In this document: positions 1 to 10,694 of the stretch, piece by piece
Position numbering within the stretch: the stretch's first letter is position 1
Layout: every line of letters begins with the position of its first letter
Program-made: the position numbers and the translations under genes
Notes under the pieces: generated by a model
The model's input: the letters and a program-made list of their open reading frames with translations, nothing else
Database searches by the model: none
What the model was told of the DNA's origin: nothing
Assembly (NCBI GenBank): GCA_026018925.1
Contig: JAKSZU010000007.1
Span: 92,582,328-92,646,327 of the forward strand
Source: Tupaia tana
Taxonomy: Eukaryota > Chordata > Mammalia > Scandentia > Tupaiidae
Reading direction: 5' to 3'
Length of the DNA: 64,000 nt

Positions 1-103
1 GGCACCGGGGCATCTTGGCGGAGAAGGCGGCGGCCCCGGCCGGAGAGCTGAGGTCCTCGGCGGTGACGGACAGGAACTCGGCGACGCTGAGCTGCTCGGG
101 CAT
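1..103 (-). CDS. ASAP3: ASAP3 first coding exon (partial, cut by window edge)
   Basis: Read on the minus strand from the ATG at 103-101, this gives about 34 residues starting MPEQLSVAEFLSVTAEDLSS and continuing through a PAGAAAF segment to KMPR. That matches the N-terminus of ASAP3 (DDEFL1/UPLC1) as I remember it, with a few substitutions. ASAP3 is an ARF GTPase-activating protein with BAR, PH, ArfGAP and ankyrin domains that acts on ARF GTPases at membranes and in actin remodelling; only the extreme N-terminus, before the BAR domain, is visible. After the CCCCG of codon 33 the next bases are GTGCC, so the exon either ends there at a GT donor or runs off the edge. The gene continues to the left. 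Its promoter is the CpG island to the right, and E2F2 lies about 25 kb upstream on the same strand. Confidence 0.9.
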   Translation of the reverse strand, partial: MPEQLSVAEFLSVTAEDLSSPAGAAAFSAKMPRC

Positions 104-1000
104 GGCGGGCGCGGACTGGGGCGCGGGGGCAGGCGGAGCGGGGCGCGGGGGGCGCTGCGCTGCACCGCGCGGGGCTGGCCTCACCGCCCGCCGCGAGCGC
201 CGTCCGGGCCTCCGCTCGCCCCGCCCCCTGCGCCGCCCGCCCCGCCCCGCCCGCGACCTTCCAGCCTCTCTCCCACCTAGCCCGGGCCGCCCCGCCCCCA
301 AGGCCGGCCCCGCCCCCAAGGCCTTCCAGCCCCTTAGCTGCGCCCCGGCCCCGCCCCCAAGGCTCGGCAGCCTCCAGGCCCCGCCCTCTGCCGCCGCCCC
401 GCCCCCGGCCTCCGAAGCTCCTCCGCCGACCTCCCTCCCTGCCCTTCTTCAGCCTCTCAAGTCCCCCTTTCCCACGGCCCTGGCTGCCGCCGCTCCGCAC
501 CCCTCCTAAGTGCCTCTTGCCTCTTCCTCGCTACGGATTCGTTCCCGGCCCCCCCATGACCTCGCCCCTTCTCCCTCACTCCACCCGCTCGTCTCTCGCT
601 GGCCCCGCTTAGTTTCTGTGCCTCGCTCCGCCCCTAATCTCAGCACCCCTCCCTTGCTCCGCAAACCCCCCCCCTCCCCGCTCTCAGCTTCACCTCTGCG
701 AGGCCCCAGGGCTGCCTGTCTGCTGCTTAGGACTGCCTCAGGGCTCGAAAATCACTTCTCTTCTGAAAACCTCGGTTTCCTTGTCTGTATAAGGGAAGCC
801 TGCTGCCCGGCTGGCTGCGGCGTTGTGGGGGGAGAGGCCAACACGTGCAGGCGCGGTACCCGGTAGGCCCGCACGGTAGGGACGGCTCCCCCACTGGGCC
901 CTTCCATCCACGCCTTCACTCTTCTTGGGCCCGCCTGGTGCCTTCCTCCATCGCAGGGCGATTTCGGGATGGAGTTCGGGATAGAAATCCACTCGACCTT
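104..1000 (-). promoter_or_regulatory. ASAP3 5'UTR/promoter CpG island
   Basis: Very GC- and CpG-rich, without repeats, directly upstream of the ASAP3 ATG. It holds many Sp1/KLF-type GC boxes. One motif, GCCCCGCCCCCAAGGC, recurs nearly exactly near 289, 307 and 348. Long frames through this tract are by-products of high GC. The transcription start cannot be fixed. Confidence 0.75.
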
Positions 1001-1059
1001 AGTTCTGTGGCCTGAGATTCTCTGGGGAAAATTCCTCCAGGTAAAAAAGCCAGGGACCC

Positions 1060-1330
1060 CTCATGGTGAAGAACATTGGTTTTGGGGTGGGACAGGCCTA
1101 AGTCCCAACCCTGGCTGTGTCACTGCCCAGCTGTGTGCACCTGGATAACTTGCTTGCTTCTCTAAGCCTGAATTTCCTCCTCTTAAACCGGTCTCATGGT
1201 GTTTTCCCCGTATGGGGCATGAGGGGATTATACAGTTTGCACAGAAAAGAAAAAATAAACAAACCTGGAAAGAGATACACTAAAACATTACTAGGTGAGA
1301 ATACTGTGAGGAATTTTCCTTTTCTTGGAC
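1060..1330 (+). repeat. MIR SINE
   Basis: Diverged MIR layout: a 'tggctgtgtcactgcccagctgtgtg' type core split into short runs, then the 'ctctaagcctgaatttcctc' segment and a GGGATTATAC tail. Old insertion shared among mammals. Confidence 0.65.
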
Positions 1331-1504
1331 TAAGCTGCACATTCTAACTTTCTGTAACGCACTATTTTTGTAACAGAATTCAAAGTGAAGCAATTCAGAT
1401 GGAAGAGAAGAGGTGAACATGCTGTGAAACACCACCCTGGTTCACCCTCTGTCCTCCCTTCATTCTTCCCAGTCTGTTTTCAGCCCAATGGGCCCAATGT
1501 ATCT

Positions 1505-1590
1505 TTCAGGCCACCCAGGTCTGGGACTTGAACCGCCAAATCGGCCATGTGAGCTCCAGCGCCAGAGCCTCCATGGCACCTGCTGGCCCC
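1505..1590 (-). repeat. tRNA-SINE head fragment
   Basis: Only the head region is kept: the inverse of the B box (GGGACTTGAACC), then GCACCTGCTGGCCCC at its 5' end. It sits at the edge of an older repeat. Confidence 0.65.
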
Positions 1591-2010
1591 AACAACATCC
1601 ATTTATTATTTCATACTCCTGGAATCCGAAGTCTGAAAAGAGTTGCACTGGACCAAAATCAGGTGTCAGCAGGGCTGAACTGTCTCCAGAGGCTCGAGGG
1701 AAGTCTCCATGTCCTTATCTTTTTCTCAAATCTGAGCTGCATTTCTTGCATTCTTTGACTTGTGGCCCCTCTTCCATCTTCAAGCACCTCGCTGCAGTGT
1801 TACCTCACCTTCTTCCCTGTGGTCAGGTTTTTCCCAGCCTACCTCTTACGAAGACATTCGTGATTAATTCTGCCAAGCCAGATATTGCAGGATAAATTCT
1901 CCACCCCAAGATGGTTAATTTGATCACATCTGCAAAATCTCTTTTGCCATGTAAGTAGCATGTACAGGTTCCAGAGATCAGGGCCTGGTTGTCTCGGGGC
2001 CATTACTGAG
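1591..2010. repeat. Ancient mammalian interspersed repeat, class uncertain
   Basis: Text such as TTTGATCACATCTGCAAAAT, CATGTAAGTAGCATGTACAG and 'ggcccctcttccatcttcaa' resembles a common diverged mammalian repeat. I recognise the pattern but cannot name the family. Confidence 0.35.
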
Positions 2011-2975
2011 CCCACGGCGTCTCCCACAGCTACGTCTGCAGCTGGGATCCTTCTCTTGCCTAAGATCTATGCTCCAACAGCCCAGGACGGCTCCACCTGG
2101 CTATGCCATAGACACCTCAAACTCCGCATGTCCGAAATGGGATTTGTCACCTCGTATTCCTGTCCCTGGTCCAGCTCCTTCACTATCCCTGTCTAGATGG
2201 AAGGCAGCAGCAGGTCCCCAGGTCATCCTCTTCTCCTCCTGGTGACCTTCATGCGGTTGTTCAGTCTTGCCGCGGCCCTCTGACTGTCTCACAAGCGAGG
2301 GCCTATCCCGTAGCACAGCAGCGAAGCTCTCCGCAGAGAACCAGATGCCGCAGAGCTAACGACCCTGGTTCTGGCAGCTTGAAAGTCACACTGGGGGGGT
2401 GTTTCCCCAAGCACCCTATGTAAGTATCCCCTAGGGCTCTTTCAAGGGCACAGCTGATATATGCGGCTTACAGGAGAGCTATCCCTGGACCAGACTGTGC
2501 AAACCTGGCTCCTGGAATTCCCTTCTTCACTCCATAACTGTTTCTCGAGCAGATCTAAGTGTCGGTCTGGGGGCAGATGAAGAGTGAGGAAGGCATGGTT
2601 ATGAAATGAGCCGGACAGGGAGCAGTTACCAAGGAGCTTGTAAAGAAACAATCACCAGATACCAGTTATACATTTAAGATACCTTCAAGAGGGGCTACGG
2701 GAATTTGAGGGGTGGGAAAGAGCCCTCCCCACTTCTGATTTCCAGGAAAGCTGGGAAGGCTTCAGAGAAGAGGTGGCACTTCAGCTGAGCCCTGAAGGGT
2801 TTAGGGGAGCTGAGGACAGAATAAACAAAGGTAGGGTGGAAAGAAAGTACAAAGAAGGCCATTCCCGTCAGCATAGGTAAGTGCCGTAATGTCTCCTCTT
2901 TACTGAAAATCTCTCTCCAGCCACTGCCCCATTGCTCCGCTCCCCTTTCCAGAGGAAGTCTGAAAAGTCATCTCT
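2011..2975. other. Unique intergenic sequence, nothing recognised
   Basis: No SINE, exon-like frame or low-complexity tract is evident. The segment near 2690-2860 (CTTCAGAGAAGAGGTGGC and GAGCTGAGGACAG) may be old repeat. Confidence 0.4.
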
Positions 2976-3244
2976 AGGACCAGCAAGTGGCATGGTGGTT
3001 GAGGTACTAGACTCCCACGTGGCCCACCGTGGTTCAACTCCCAGACCTGGCAGCTTGAAAATCATGCTGGGTGCGTGTGCAAGAGTGCCCAAAATCCCAG
3101 GAGGAGAGTGGAGGAGAATGGACTGTGGTGTGGCCATCCTCTCTGGGGGTGATTTCTCACTTTCCCTCTCACTGTTTTTCTGGTGAGCACACACACTCTG
3201 TGGCAAAAACCTTTAAAAAAAAAAAAAGAAAGAAAAGAAAAATA
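2976..3244 (+). repeat. Long tRNA-SINE, type a
   Basis: Head AGGACCAGCAAGTGGCATGG, B box GTGGTTCAACTCC, tail CTGTGGCAAAAACC plus A-run. It is flanked by a 15-bp duplication, GAAAAGTCATCTCTA at 2963 and GAAAAGTCCTCTCTA at 3244. Confidence 0.9.
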
Positions 3245-3403
3245 GAAAAGTCCTCTCTATTCGTGTTATCTGATTCCTCTCCTTCAATATTCTCTTTTAT
3301 TTTTCCAACAAAATAACCCTTTTCTTTTACTTATATATTGCATAATTGCACTGACATTTCCCCTGAATTTTCAGGTTTGGGATTTTTTTTTTTTTTTTCT
3401 AAG

Positions 3404-3682
3404 AGAGATTTTTGCTAGAGGGCACATGCACTTTCTGGAGACAGAGGCAGAGAGAGAGAAAGTGAGAAGTCACTCCCCAGGAGGGAGGGCCATGCTGCAA
3501 TCACTAACCCCATTCTCCTGGGGTTTGGGGTGTGTGCACACACACACGCGCGCGCATGCACGTGCACACACACACACACACACACACACAGCATGAGTTT
3601 CAAGCCACTGGGTCCGGAACTCGAACCGTGGTCAGCCATGTGGGAGGCCAGTGCCTTAACCACGAAACCACCTGCTGGCCCT
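3404..3682 (-). repeat. Long tRNA-SINE, type a, with internal (CA)n expansion
   Basis: Inverse tail at left (GATTTTTGCTAGAGGGCACA), head end CCACCTGCTGGCCC at right. The internal GTGCGTGC region has expanded into a CA/CG microsatellite at about 3536-3590. TSD is GGTTTGGGATT-like on both sides. Confidence 0.9.
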
Positions 3683-3828
3683 AGGGTTTGGAATCTTTAA
3701 GTAGTCTATAGGTGTTTGATATTGCGTCATTTCCAAGACTATGTTTACATTGGCTCAAAATAGAGAAGTCCAGTGGTTAATGATTCTTGCAGTGTCATAA
3801 CTTAAAAATTTTTTTCTTTTCTTTTCTT

Positions 3829-3912
3829 TTTATGTTTTTGCCATAGGGCATGTGTGCTTGCTGGAGAGAGACAAAGAGTGAGGGGAAGTGGGAAATCCCC
3901 CCTGGGGGGTGG
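3829..3912 (-). repeat. Truncated long tRNA-SINE
   Basis: Tail and body only (TTTTTGCCATAGGGCATGTG to the CCCCCTGGGGGG motif). The head is missing and the right side becomes unrelated sequence. Confidence 0.7.
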
Positions 3913-4277
3913 CCGTAAGTACAGTCAGGAGCAGCTGTCTGGACATCACTCCACTAGTATCTGGATCGTTGGGCTTGATTTGGGTCATTGGCCAACTGGC
4001 ACGTGTGGAGGAGAGTCCCGGATGTTGCTGGGATGGAGCAGGGGGAAGGGGAGAGATGAGCGGGTGCACGGGCACAAGTGCCTGAAGTCCCAGGAGGAGA
4101 ACGGAGTGAGGGTCACTCTATGGGGACAGCGGCGGAAGTTCGGAAGTTCGTGGTTCTTTCCAGGTAAGATAAAAGCCACCAGGAAAGGAACAACATCATC
4201 TAGAAACAGAGCAAGAGCAACTAGAAGTCTGTGGGGGTGCTGCGGGGAGGTCCAGAAACAGCCAATGGTGACCTTGG

Positions 4278-4327
4278 CGGGGGGGTGGGGGGTGGGGTGG
4301 GGGAGGGGGTGGGGGGAGTGGGGGGGT
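4278..4327 (+). repeat. G-rich tract
   Basis: About 50 bp of G runs of 3-7 separated by single T or A, capable in principle of G-quadruplex folding. It abuts the 41-bp tandem array on the right. Confidence 0.85.
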
Positions 4328-4342
4328 GTGCTGCCTTGATGA

Positions 4343-4476
4343 GACAGCAGGGGGAGCTACCCCAGGGACGGCTGCCATGGCGGGATAGCAGGGGGAGCTG
4401 CCCCAGGGACAGCTGCTGTGGCGGGACAGCAGGGGGAGCTGCCCCAGGGACGGCTGCTGTGGCGGGACAGCAGGGT
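4343..4476 (+). repeat. 41-bp tandem repeat, about 3.3 copies
   Basis: The unit starts GACAGCAGGGGGAGCTGCCC and ends GCTGTGGCGG. Starts at 4343, 4384, 4425 and 4466 are exactly 41 bp apart with few mismatches. Confidence 0.9.
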
Positions 4477-4525
4477 GCGGAGGAGGAACCGAGGCCGATG
4501 TCTATACTCTCTCTTTCTCTCTCTC

Positions 4526-4768
4526 TGGCTATAGGGCGTGTGCACTCACCAAGAGAAACAGAGAGAGTGACAGAGAGAGAAGTGAGATTCACTCCCCGGG
4601 GGATGGCCACACTGCAGTCTCTTCTCCTTCAATCTCCTCTCAGGATTTTTGGCACGCACGTGCACTCGGCATATTTTTCAAGCATCTGGGTCCCAGATTC
4701 AAACCATGCAGTCAGCCATGGCCATGTGGGATCCAACTGCCTTAATGACCATGTCACCGGCTGGTCCT
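4526..4768 (-). repeat. Long tRNA-SINE, type a
   Basis: GGCTATAGGGCGTGTGCACT at left, inverse B box (CCAGATTCAAACC) and CACCGGCTGGTCCT head end at right. Diverged. Confidence 0.85.
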
Positions 4769-4796
4769 AAACTCTAATATCCTTTGTTGTTGTTGA

Positions 4797-5040
4797 AGGT
4801 TTTTCCTTAGGGCTTGTGTGCTCACGGGGGAGAGACAGACAGACAGAGACAGTGAGGGGGAAGTGAGGAATCATCCCCCAAGGGGGATGGCCATGCTGCA
4901 ATCTCTCCTCCAGCCTCCTCCCAGGACCTTGAGCACACACACATGGCTGGCATGAGCTTTGAGCCACTGAGTCTGGGACTCGAACCACAGTCGGCCATGT
5001 GGGAGTCCAGTGACGTAACTGCTACACCACCTGCTGCCGC
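4797..5040 (-). repeat. Long tRNA-SINE, type a
   Basis: Left AAGGTTTTTCCTTAGGGCTT, inverse B box GGGACTCGAACC, right CACCACCTGCTGCCGC. Confidence 0.85.
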
Positions 5041-5284
5041 TTCTCTTAAATTCCTTCTGCTCAGGAAGTTGCTCCCGTCAGCCACCGTGACTCTCATCAC
5101 GTCGCCGGTGGCTGCCATGTTACTGAACCCGGGCCAGTGCTGAGCCTCACCTTGCCTGGCCTCCCAGCAGCTTCCTCCCGGCTTTTTGGCTTCCCTTACT
5201 GGTGGATATATATATATTTTTAATTTCTTTTACGGATTCTTCCTTTTCTTTCTGGTTTCTTTTAAAATTTTTTATTATATTTTA

Positions 5285-5513
5285 AAATTTTGCCAGAGGG
5301 AGCATGCACTTGTCAGAGAGAGACAGAGAGAAAGCAAGCTCCCCCCAACAGATGATGTCACGTTGCAATCCCGTCTCCATTTCTCCATCCTGTCAGGATT
5401 TTGAGCATGCAAGCACATTTACCCGGTGTGTTTTTCAAGCCGCTGGGGCCAGGATTAGAACTGCCATGTGGGACCCAGCTCCCTTAATCACTAAGTGAGC
5501 TATGGGGCTGACC
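5285..5513 (-). repeat. Long tRNA-SINE, old copy
   Basis: TTTTGCCAGAGGGAGCATGC tail side and GAGCTATGGGGCTGACCCC head end. More diverged than neighbours, with B box GGATTAGAACTG. Confidence 0.75.
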
Positions 5514-5837
5514 CCTTTCTAATTTCTTATCATCGAGGCCTTCAGCTCTTGGTCTTCTCCACTCTGTTCTCTTCCTTCAGTCCGTGGTTTTAAAAACCAT
5601 TCGATCCTGATCATTCCCAAGTTTATATCCCCAGCTGGGCCCTCTCCTTTGAACTCTGGGTGCCTGTATTCAACGCCCTTCTTGGCACTGCCACCTGGAA
5701 GGCTGCTAGGGCATCGAGGACTGCAAGGCCCAAAGCGGAACTCCTGGTTTTCCTCCCCACGCCTCTTACACATGCGCACACACACGCACGCGCATGCACA
5801 CACACCCCTCCGTCTCAGTTGATGGCAACTCCCACTT

Positions 5838-6348
5838 TCTCTTTTTCTTTCCTTTCTTTCTTTTTTTCTTTCTTTCTTTTTCTTTTCTTTTCTTTCTTTC
5901 TTTTTTTTTTTTTTTTTGTTATAGGGTGTGTACACACACTGGGAATAAACAGAGAGGGAAAGTGAGAACTCAGGGGCCAGCAGATGGCATGGTGGTTAGG
6001 GTGCTGGACTACCATGTGGCTGACCACAGTGTGAGTCCTGAACCTGGCGGCTTGCCTTCTCACTTTCCTTCTGTCTCTCTTTCTGGTGAACGGATGTGTG
6101 CTATAGGAAACTAAATAATAATAATAGTATAAAATTAAATAAATAATTACGCTAAAAAAAGAAAGTGGGAAATCACCCCCTGGGGGGAGGGCTACACCGT
6201 GATCCCCTCTCTTCCATTCTCCTCTTGCAATTTTGGGCAGGCATGCACACACCTGGCGTGTTTTTCAAGCCATTGGGTCTGGGATTTGAACTGTGCAGTT
6301 GGCCATGTGGGGTCCAGCCGTCTTAACCACCACACTACCTGCTGGCCC
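5838..6348 (-). repeat. Long tRNA-SINE, type a, split by another SINE
   Basis: Left part: an 80-bp pyrimidine tract (inverse A-tail) and GTTATAGGGTGTGTACAC to 5970. Right part resumes at 6161 with GAAAGTGGGAAATCACC and ends CTGCTGGCCCCG. Outer TSD is GGCAACTCCCACTTTC at 5824 and GACAACTCCCACTTTC at 6349. Confidence 0.88.
5972..6160 (+). repeat. Short tRNA-SINE nested in a long one
   Basis: Head GGGGCCAGCAGATGGCATGG, pyrimidine tract, then TAAATAATAATA tail. The host sequence AAAGTGAGAACTCA/AAAGTGGGAAATCA is repeated on both sides, so this insertion is younger than its host. Confidence 0.88.
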
Positions 6349-6584
6349 CGACAACTCCCACTTTCCATGGTTGAGGACAAGATTCTCATCTCTTCTCTTT
6401 CTCTCAAACCCCACATCAAGAGGCTGTTGGCCCTACCGCAAAACTGTTCCAGAGCTGCGACTCCTCATCCTGGGCTGCTGCCAGCCGGGTCTGAGCCACC
6501 ACGTCTTGTCTGGGGCCTGAAAAACTGCAGGGGACTCCAGCTGGTCTCGCCGCCTCTGCCTTCACTCCCCCACAGACCACTCTA

Positions 6585-6900
6585 ACAGCGCAGCGCAGGA
6601 GCCTTTAAAAGCGAGTCAGACCATGTCGTGTCACTCCTCAGAACCCTCGAAGGCAAGCGCGTGGACTGAAAGCCAGTCCTTGCACGGCGGGGCCCTGCGT
6701 GATCTGCCTCCCCTGACCTCATCTCTTCTCCCTCCTCGCTCCCCGCTGCTCCGGTCACCATGAACTTATTGGATGTCCTCATTGCTCCTGAGCACTGGGC
6801 TCTCTTCTGCCTCAGGGCTTCTGCCCTGGCTGTGCCCTGGCGGGAGTACTCTTCCCCAGGTAGTCACACAGCCAGCTCCCTCATCTTTTCTCAGGTTTAA
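6585..6900. repeat. L2-type LINE remnant
   Basis: Segments such as GACCATGTCGTGTCACTCCT, CCTGCGTGATCTGCC, GACCTCATCTCTTCTCC and GGGCTTCTGCCCTGGCTG are in the order typical of diverged L2 3' ends. No open frame survives. Confidence 0.55.
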
Positions 6901-6942
6901 CTCAAACGCACTCAGCGGGGCTTATTGTTTGTTTGTTTTGGG

Positions 6943-7194
6943 AGAGAGATTTTTACTATAGGGTGTGTGTGCTCTCAGGACAGAGAGAGAGAGACTGAGA
7001 GACAGAAAGCAAGAAATCACCCACCAGAGGGGATGACCACACCGCAATCCCTCCTCCTCCACTCTCCTCTCGGGATTTTGGGGACACACACACACGTGTC
7101 TGACATGAGTTTTAAGCCACTGGGTCTGGGACTCAAACCGTGGTCAACTACGTGGGAGTGCAATGACGTAACCATTATGCCATCTGCTGGTCTC
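6943..7194 (-). repeat. Long tRNA-SINE, type a
   Basis: TTTTTACTATAGGGTGTGTG at left and CATCTGCTGGTCTCG at right. TSD GGCTTATTGT at 6918 and 7199. Confidence 0.9.
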
Positions 7195-7380
7195 GTGAGG
7201 CTTATTGTGATCACCCTATCTAAAACTGCAGGCAGCTGCCTTCCAGCCCTCCGGACTGCACTCCCATCGCTTCACCCTGCTCCGTAGATTTCTATCTAGG
7301 ACAACACCTTGTAATATGCTTCTTTTCTTATTTCTTTGCCTAATATTTACGGTTTGTTCTCTCCATTCGAATGTACATTT

Positions 7381-7840
7381 TGGGACCGGCAGGTGGCATG
7401 GTGGTTAAGGACTCCCACATGGTCAACTGTGGTTCGAGTCTCAGACACAGCAGCTTGAAACTCACAGTGGGTGCATGTGCGTGTGTGCCAAAATCCCAGA
7501 AGGAGAATGGAGAAGGGATTGTGGGAGCCAGCAGGTGGCATGGTGGTTGAGGTGCTGGACTCTCACACAACTGACCATAGTTCGAGTCCCAGACGTGGCA
7601 GCTGGCTTTCTCACTTTCCTTGTCTTTCTCTCTCTGTCTCTCTCTGGTCAAATTAAATAATAATAACAAATAAAATTAAATAAATAATTCAAAAAAGAAG
7701 AAGAAGGAGAAGAAGGTGAAGAAGAAGAAGAAGGGATTGTGGTGTGGCCACCCCCTCCAGGGAGAGGGTGATTTCTTATTTTCCATCTTTCTGTCTCTCT
7801 TGCAGGAGCACGCATGCCCTGTCAAAAACCCAAAATAAAC
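7381..7840 (+). repeat. Long tRNA-SINE, type a, split by another SINE
   Basis: First half 7381-7526 (GGGACCGGCAGGTGGCATGG to AGAAGGGATTGTGG). Second half from about 7730 (AAGGGATTGTGGTGTGGCCA) to the CCCTGTCAAAAACCC tail. The interrupted motif is duplicated. Confidence 0.88.
7527..7735 (+). repeat. Short tRNA-SINE nested, with (GAA)n tail
   Basis: Head AGCCAGCAGGTGGCATGGTG, GGTCAAATTAAATAATAATA tail, followed by about 38 bp of GAA-type repeats grown from its A-rich end. Flanked by duplicated AAGGGATTGTGG of the host SINE. Confidence 0.88.
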
Positions 7841-8449
7841 AACTAATGTAAGTTTTATGGGAACAGCGGGTTCTTTGTTCTGATTAAGAGCACTCCTGGC
7901 TCATGGTCCCATCCTCCAAATCCAGAGCCAGAAGCGTAGCATCTTCCCGTCTCTCTGACCCTGACCCCGGCTCTCCTGTTTCTCATACACATGCAGAAGG
8001 AAGGCGCTGATCCTGCAGGGACTCTGCCCCTTGGAATCAGGCTTGGCTTGGGGCCTGAGAGTGCAGCTCTCGGTGGGGCTGGGCAGGCACGGCTGGCTTG
8101 CCCCCAGGAGCCATGGCCTGGGAGGAAGACTTCCTGGGGCTGGGATACTACCTGCGATTTCCCTGAGGACCTGTCCCCTCGGGACACACAGGAATTCTAC
8201 TTTCTCTGCAGCTACTGAAGCCACCTGTCCTCCCACAACGTCCATTCAGGGACTACCAGTCAGACTCTCCATGGCGGAGGACTGCACGCACACAGGAAAG
8301 ATCTAAGGGCAGAAAGGAGCCCCCATAATGCCAACGAGGGGCCAAGAGCAGGGGCCTTGGCATTTACAAGCAGCCAGATTCCAGGCCAGTCCACAGGCTG
8401 GGACCAGAGGAGGCCCTCCCTCCCTTGTTCCCCTTCATCCCGGTCCTGT

Positions 8450-8850
8450 TGACCGCTTCCTCGCCGAGAAACAGACGAGAAAATTCACCACTCTGAGCCT
8501 CACTAAGGACAAGCATACCTACTCTATAGGATTTTCTTTCTTTCTTCTTCTTTTTTTTTTTTTGAGAGGTTTTTGCTATAGTGCACGTGTGCTCGCCAGA
8601 AAGACAGAGAGAGACAGAGAGACAGAAAGTAAGAAATCACCCCCCGGGGGCATGGCCACGCCACAATCCCTTCTCCTCCATTCTCCTCTCGGGATCTTGG
8701 GCATGCACACGCACACAACGTGAGTTTAAGCCACCGGGTCCCGGATTCGAACTGCAGTTGACTACATGGGAGTTCAGTGACATAGCCATTACACTAACTG
8801 CTGATCCCAGGATTTTCAAAAGGATTAAATAGAATAAAACCTGTCCTGCA
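8450..8850 (+). repeat. MIR SINE split by a SINE
   Basis: CCACTCTGAGCCTCACTAAG before the insertion and AAAAGGATTAAATAGAATAA after it give the MIR core and 3' end in order. Confidence 0.55.
8541..8807 (-). repeat. Long tRNA-SINE, type b
   Basis: TTTTTGCTATAGTGCACGTG at left, inverse B box GGATTCGAACTG, GCTGATCCC at right. AGGATTTTC is duplicated on both sides. Confidence 0.9.
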
Positions 8851-9179
8851 TCAGGTCCTTAGTCTCGTCCCAATTTTTGCATCTGACCTAGTGGCCACCA
8901 GAGGGCAGTGGTCTCCACACTGGGAGATGAGCCTGCTTCAGCAGCAGGTCTAGTCACACTGCGCCAAACACCCGTAGGTCAAGTCCAGGAAAGGGTGTAC
9001 ATCGGGTCAGCACGTCACTGGCCAACAGGTGCACTGGACATCCTGCAGGTCACTCTCTGCCGTGGTCACTCGAGGCCTGGCACCGGCCTGGAAACCAGTG
9101 AATGGAGATTTACTGGGACACTCGATTCTTTTCTTTTTTCATCTTGGTCTCTCTCTGTCTCTATCCTTAACTCTATTTT

Positions 9180-9643
9180 TTAAAAAAGAGATTTTTGCTA
9201 TAGGGCACGCGCACTTGCCAGAGAGACAGAGAGACAGAAAGTGAGAAATCACCCCCCAGGGATGGCCACACTGCAATCCCTTCTCCTCCATTCTCTTCTT
9301 GGGATCTCGGGAACACACGTACACACACTCAGTGTGGGTTTGTTTTTTTGTTTGTTTGTTTGTTTTTAGAATTATTTTATTTAACTTTTGTTTATTTATT
9401 TACTTATTTTTTAATTTGACCAGAGAGGGACAGAGCGAGAGAGAGACAGAAGGAAAGCGAGAAAGCAAGCCTCTAGGTCTAGGACTTGAATCACGGTTGG
9501 CCATATGGGAGTCCAGCACCCTTAACCACGATGCCACCTGCCAGCCCCTCGGCATGAGTTTTAAGCTGCCAGGTCTGGAACTTGAACCATGGTCAACTAT
9601 GTGAGCTTCTAATGACATAACGTTACGCCATCCGCTGGTTCCA
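9180..9643 (-). repeat. Long tRNA-SINE split by a short SINE
   Basis: Left part to about 9338 (GATTTTTGCTATAGGGCACG to CTCAGTGTGGGTTT). Right part from 9548 (CTCGGCATGAGTTTTAAGCT) to CCATCCGCTGGTTCC. Confidence 0.88.
9340..9547 (-). repeat. Short tRNA-SINE nested
   Basis: AATTTGACCAGAGAGGGACA core and CCACCTGCCAGCCC head end. Its insertion duplicated the host CAGTGTGGGTTT/CGGCATGAGTTT motif. Confidence 0.87.
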
Positions 9644-9653
9644 ACTCTTCTTT

Positions 9654-9822
9654 TCAGACGGGGTCTGCCTGTTATGATCCTTCTGCCTCACCCTCCCTGA
9701 CTCACTGGGATCAGACACACACCACCCAGGCTTTAGGTTGGACCAGGAACTGAACCCCGGCCTCCCTGTGATCCCAGCCTATGGAGCAGTATCTTAGCAG
9801 CCTGAGCCATTGCAGCAGGGCC
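9654..9822 (-). repeat. tRNA-7SL composite SINE
   Basis: On the minus strand a tRNA-like head (B box GGGTTCAGTTCC) is followed by Alu-like 7SL sequence: GCCTGGGTGGTGTGTGTCTG, ATCCCAGTGAGTCAGG, GTGAGGCAGAAGGATC, ending near GACCCCGTCTG. CCAACTCTT is duplicated at 9643 and 9823. Much rarer here than the plain tRNA-SINE. Confidence 0.7.
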
Positions 9823-10024
9823 AACTCTTTATATTCGGATGCAGAGCCACCCGGCCTTTTCTGGAAGGGCCCCCTTGCCAACTGTGCAGACTTCTCCCCA
9901 CTTGCTTTCGGCAAATGTCTCCTTCAGGTCTCTCCCCCGTGTCCTGTCTTTGAGTCAATTCTCTGCTAGACAGAGGCCACCTGGGCTCCCAGAGCACTCT
10001 GTCCTTGATGGCTTCACTGAATGA

Positions 10025-10480
10025 CTTATGTACACGGCGTTAGAGCAGCGGTTAGAAGTAGACTCTTGGGGACCAGTTCCAGGTGCTGGACACCCACGTG
10101 GCCCACTGTGGATCGTGCCCCAGACCTGTCAGCTTGAAAACACACCAGGCATGTGTGCGTGCATGCCCAAAATTCCCAGGAGAAGAATGGAGGAAAAGGG
10201 GTTGTGGCGTGGCTATCCCCCTGGGGGGTGATAGCTCTTCTCACTTTCCCTCTTTCTCTCTCCCCCCGCACCCCGGTAAGCACACATACCCTATGGCAAA
10301 ATTTTAAAAAAATAAAAAAAGTAGGACTCTTAGAGACCCACAGCTTGGGTTCTAGCACTTACTGTGCGACCTTGTATGTATTACCCGGTCTCCATTTCCT
10401 CAGAAAACGTGGGGTGAGTAACAGTATCCACAGTAACTGGTTTGATATGGTTCTTCTAGAAATTAAATGGTGTTATTCAA
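10025..10480 (+). repeat. MIR SINE split by a SINE
   Basis: The right side carries 'gcttgggttctagcacttac', 'tgtgcgacctt', 'tctccatttcctcag', a typical MIR core. The left stub lies before the inserted SINE. Confidence 0.6.
10069..10318 (+). repeat. Long tRNA-SINE, type a
   Basis: GGGGACCAGTTCCAGGTGCT head (internally shortened A-box region), tail CCCTATGGCAAAATTTT. TSD AGTAGACTCTTGGGGAC at 10057 and AGTAGGACTCTTAGAGAC at 10321. Confidence 0.88.
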
Positions 10481-10694
10481 GGTCCTAGTTTGTAAAAAAG
10501 ATGAACGAGGGAATGAGTGAACCTAGTTGAAACTCGTGGCTGTCAGCCCCTCGGGGCGGGGCTGTTCCTGGCGATCTGACATCTTGCAGTGCCCGAATCC
10601 CAGCGTGGACACGGTTCTACTGTGGCGGCTCTCAGAGCCCGGCTCTCCAGACCAGCACCCCAGCATCACCACGACGTGTGTGGGAACTGCACCT

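Noticed and set aside
15..866. Plus-strand frames opposite ASAP3 exon 1 and promoter
   Set aside because: GC-rich shadows of the ASAP3 coding exon and CpG island; proline/alanine-rich with no domain.
5519..5935. Lysine- or phenylalanine-rich frames
   Set aside because: Translations of the A/T or pyrimidine tail of the SINE at 5838-5917.
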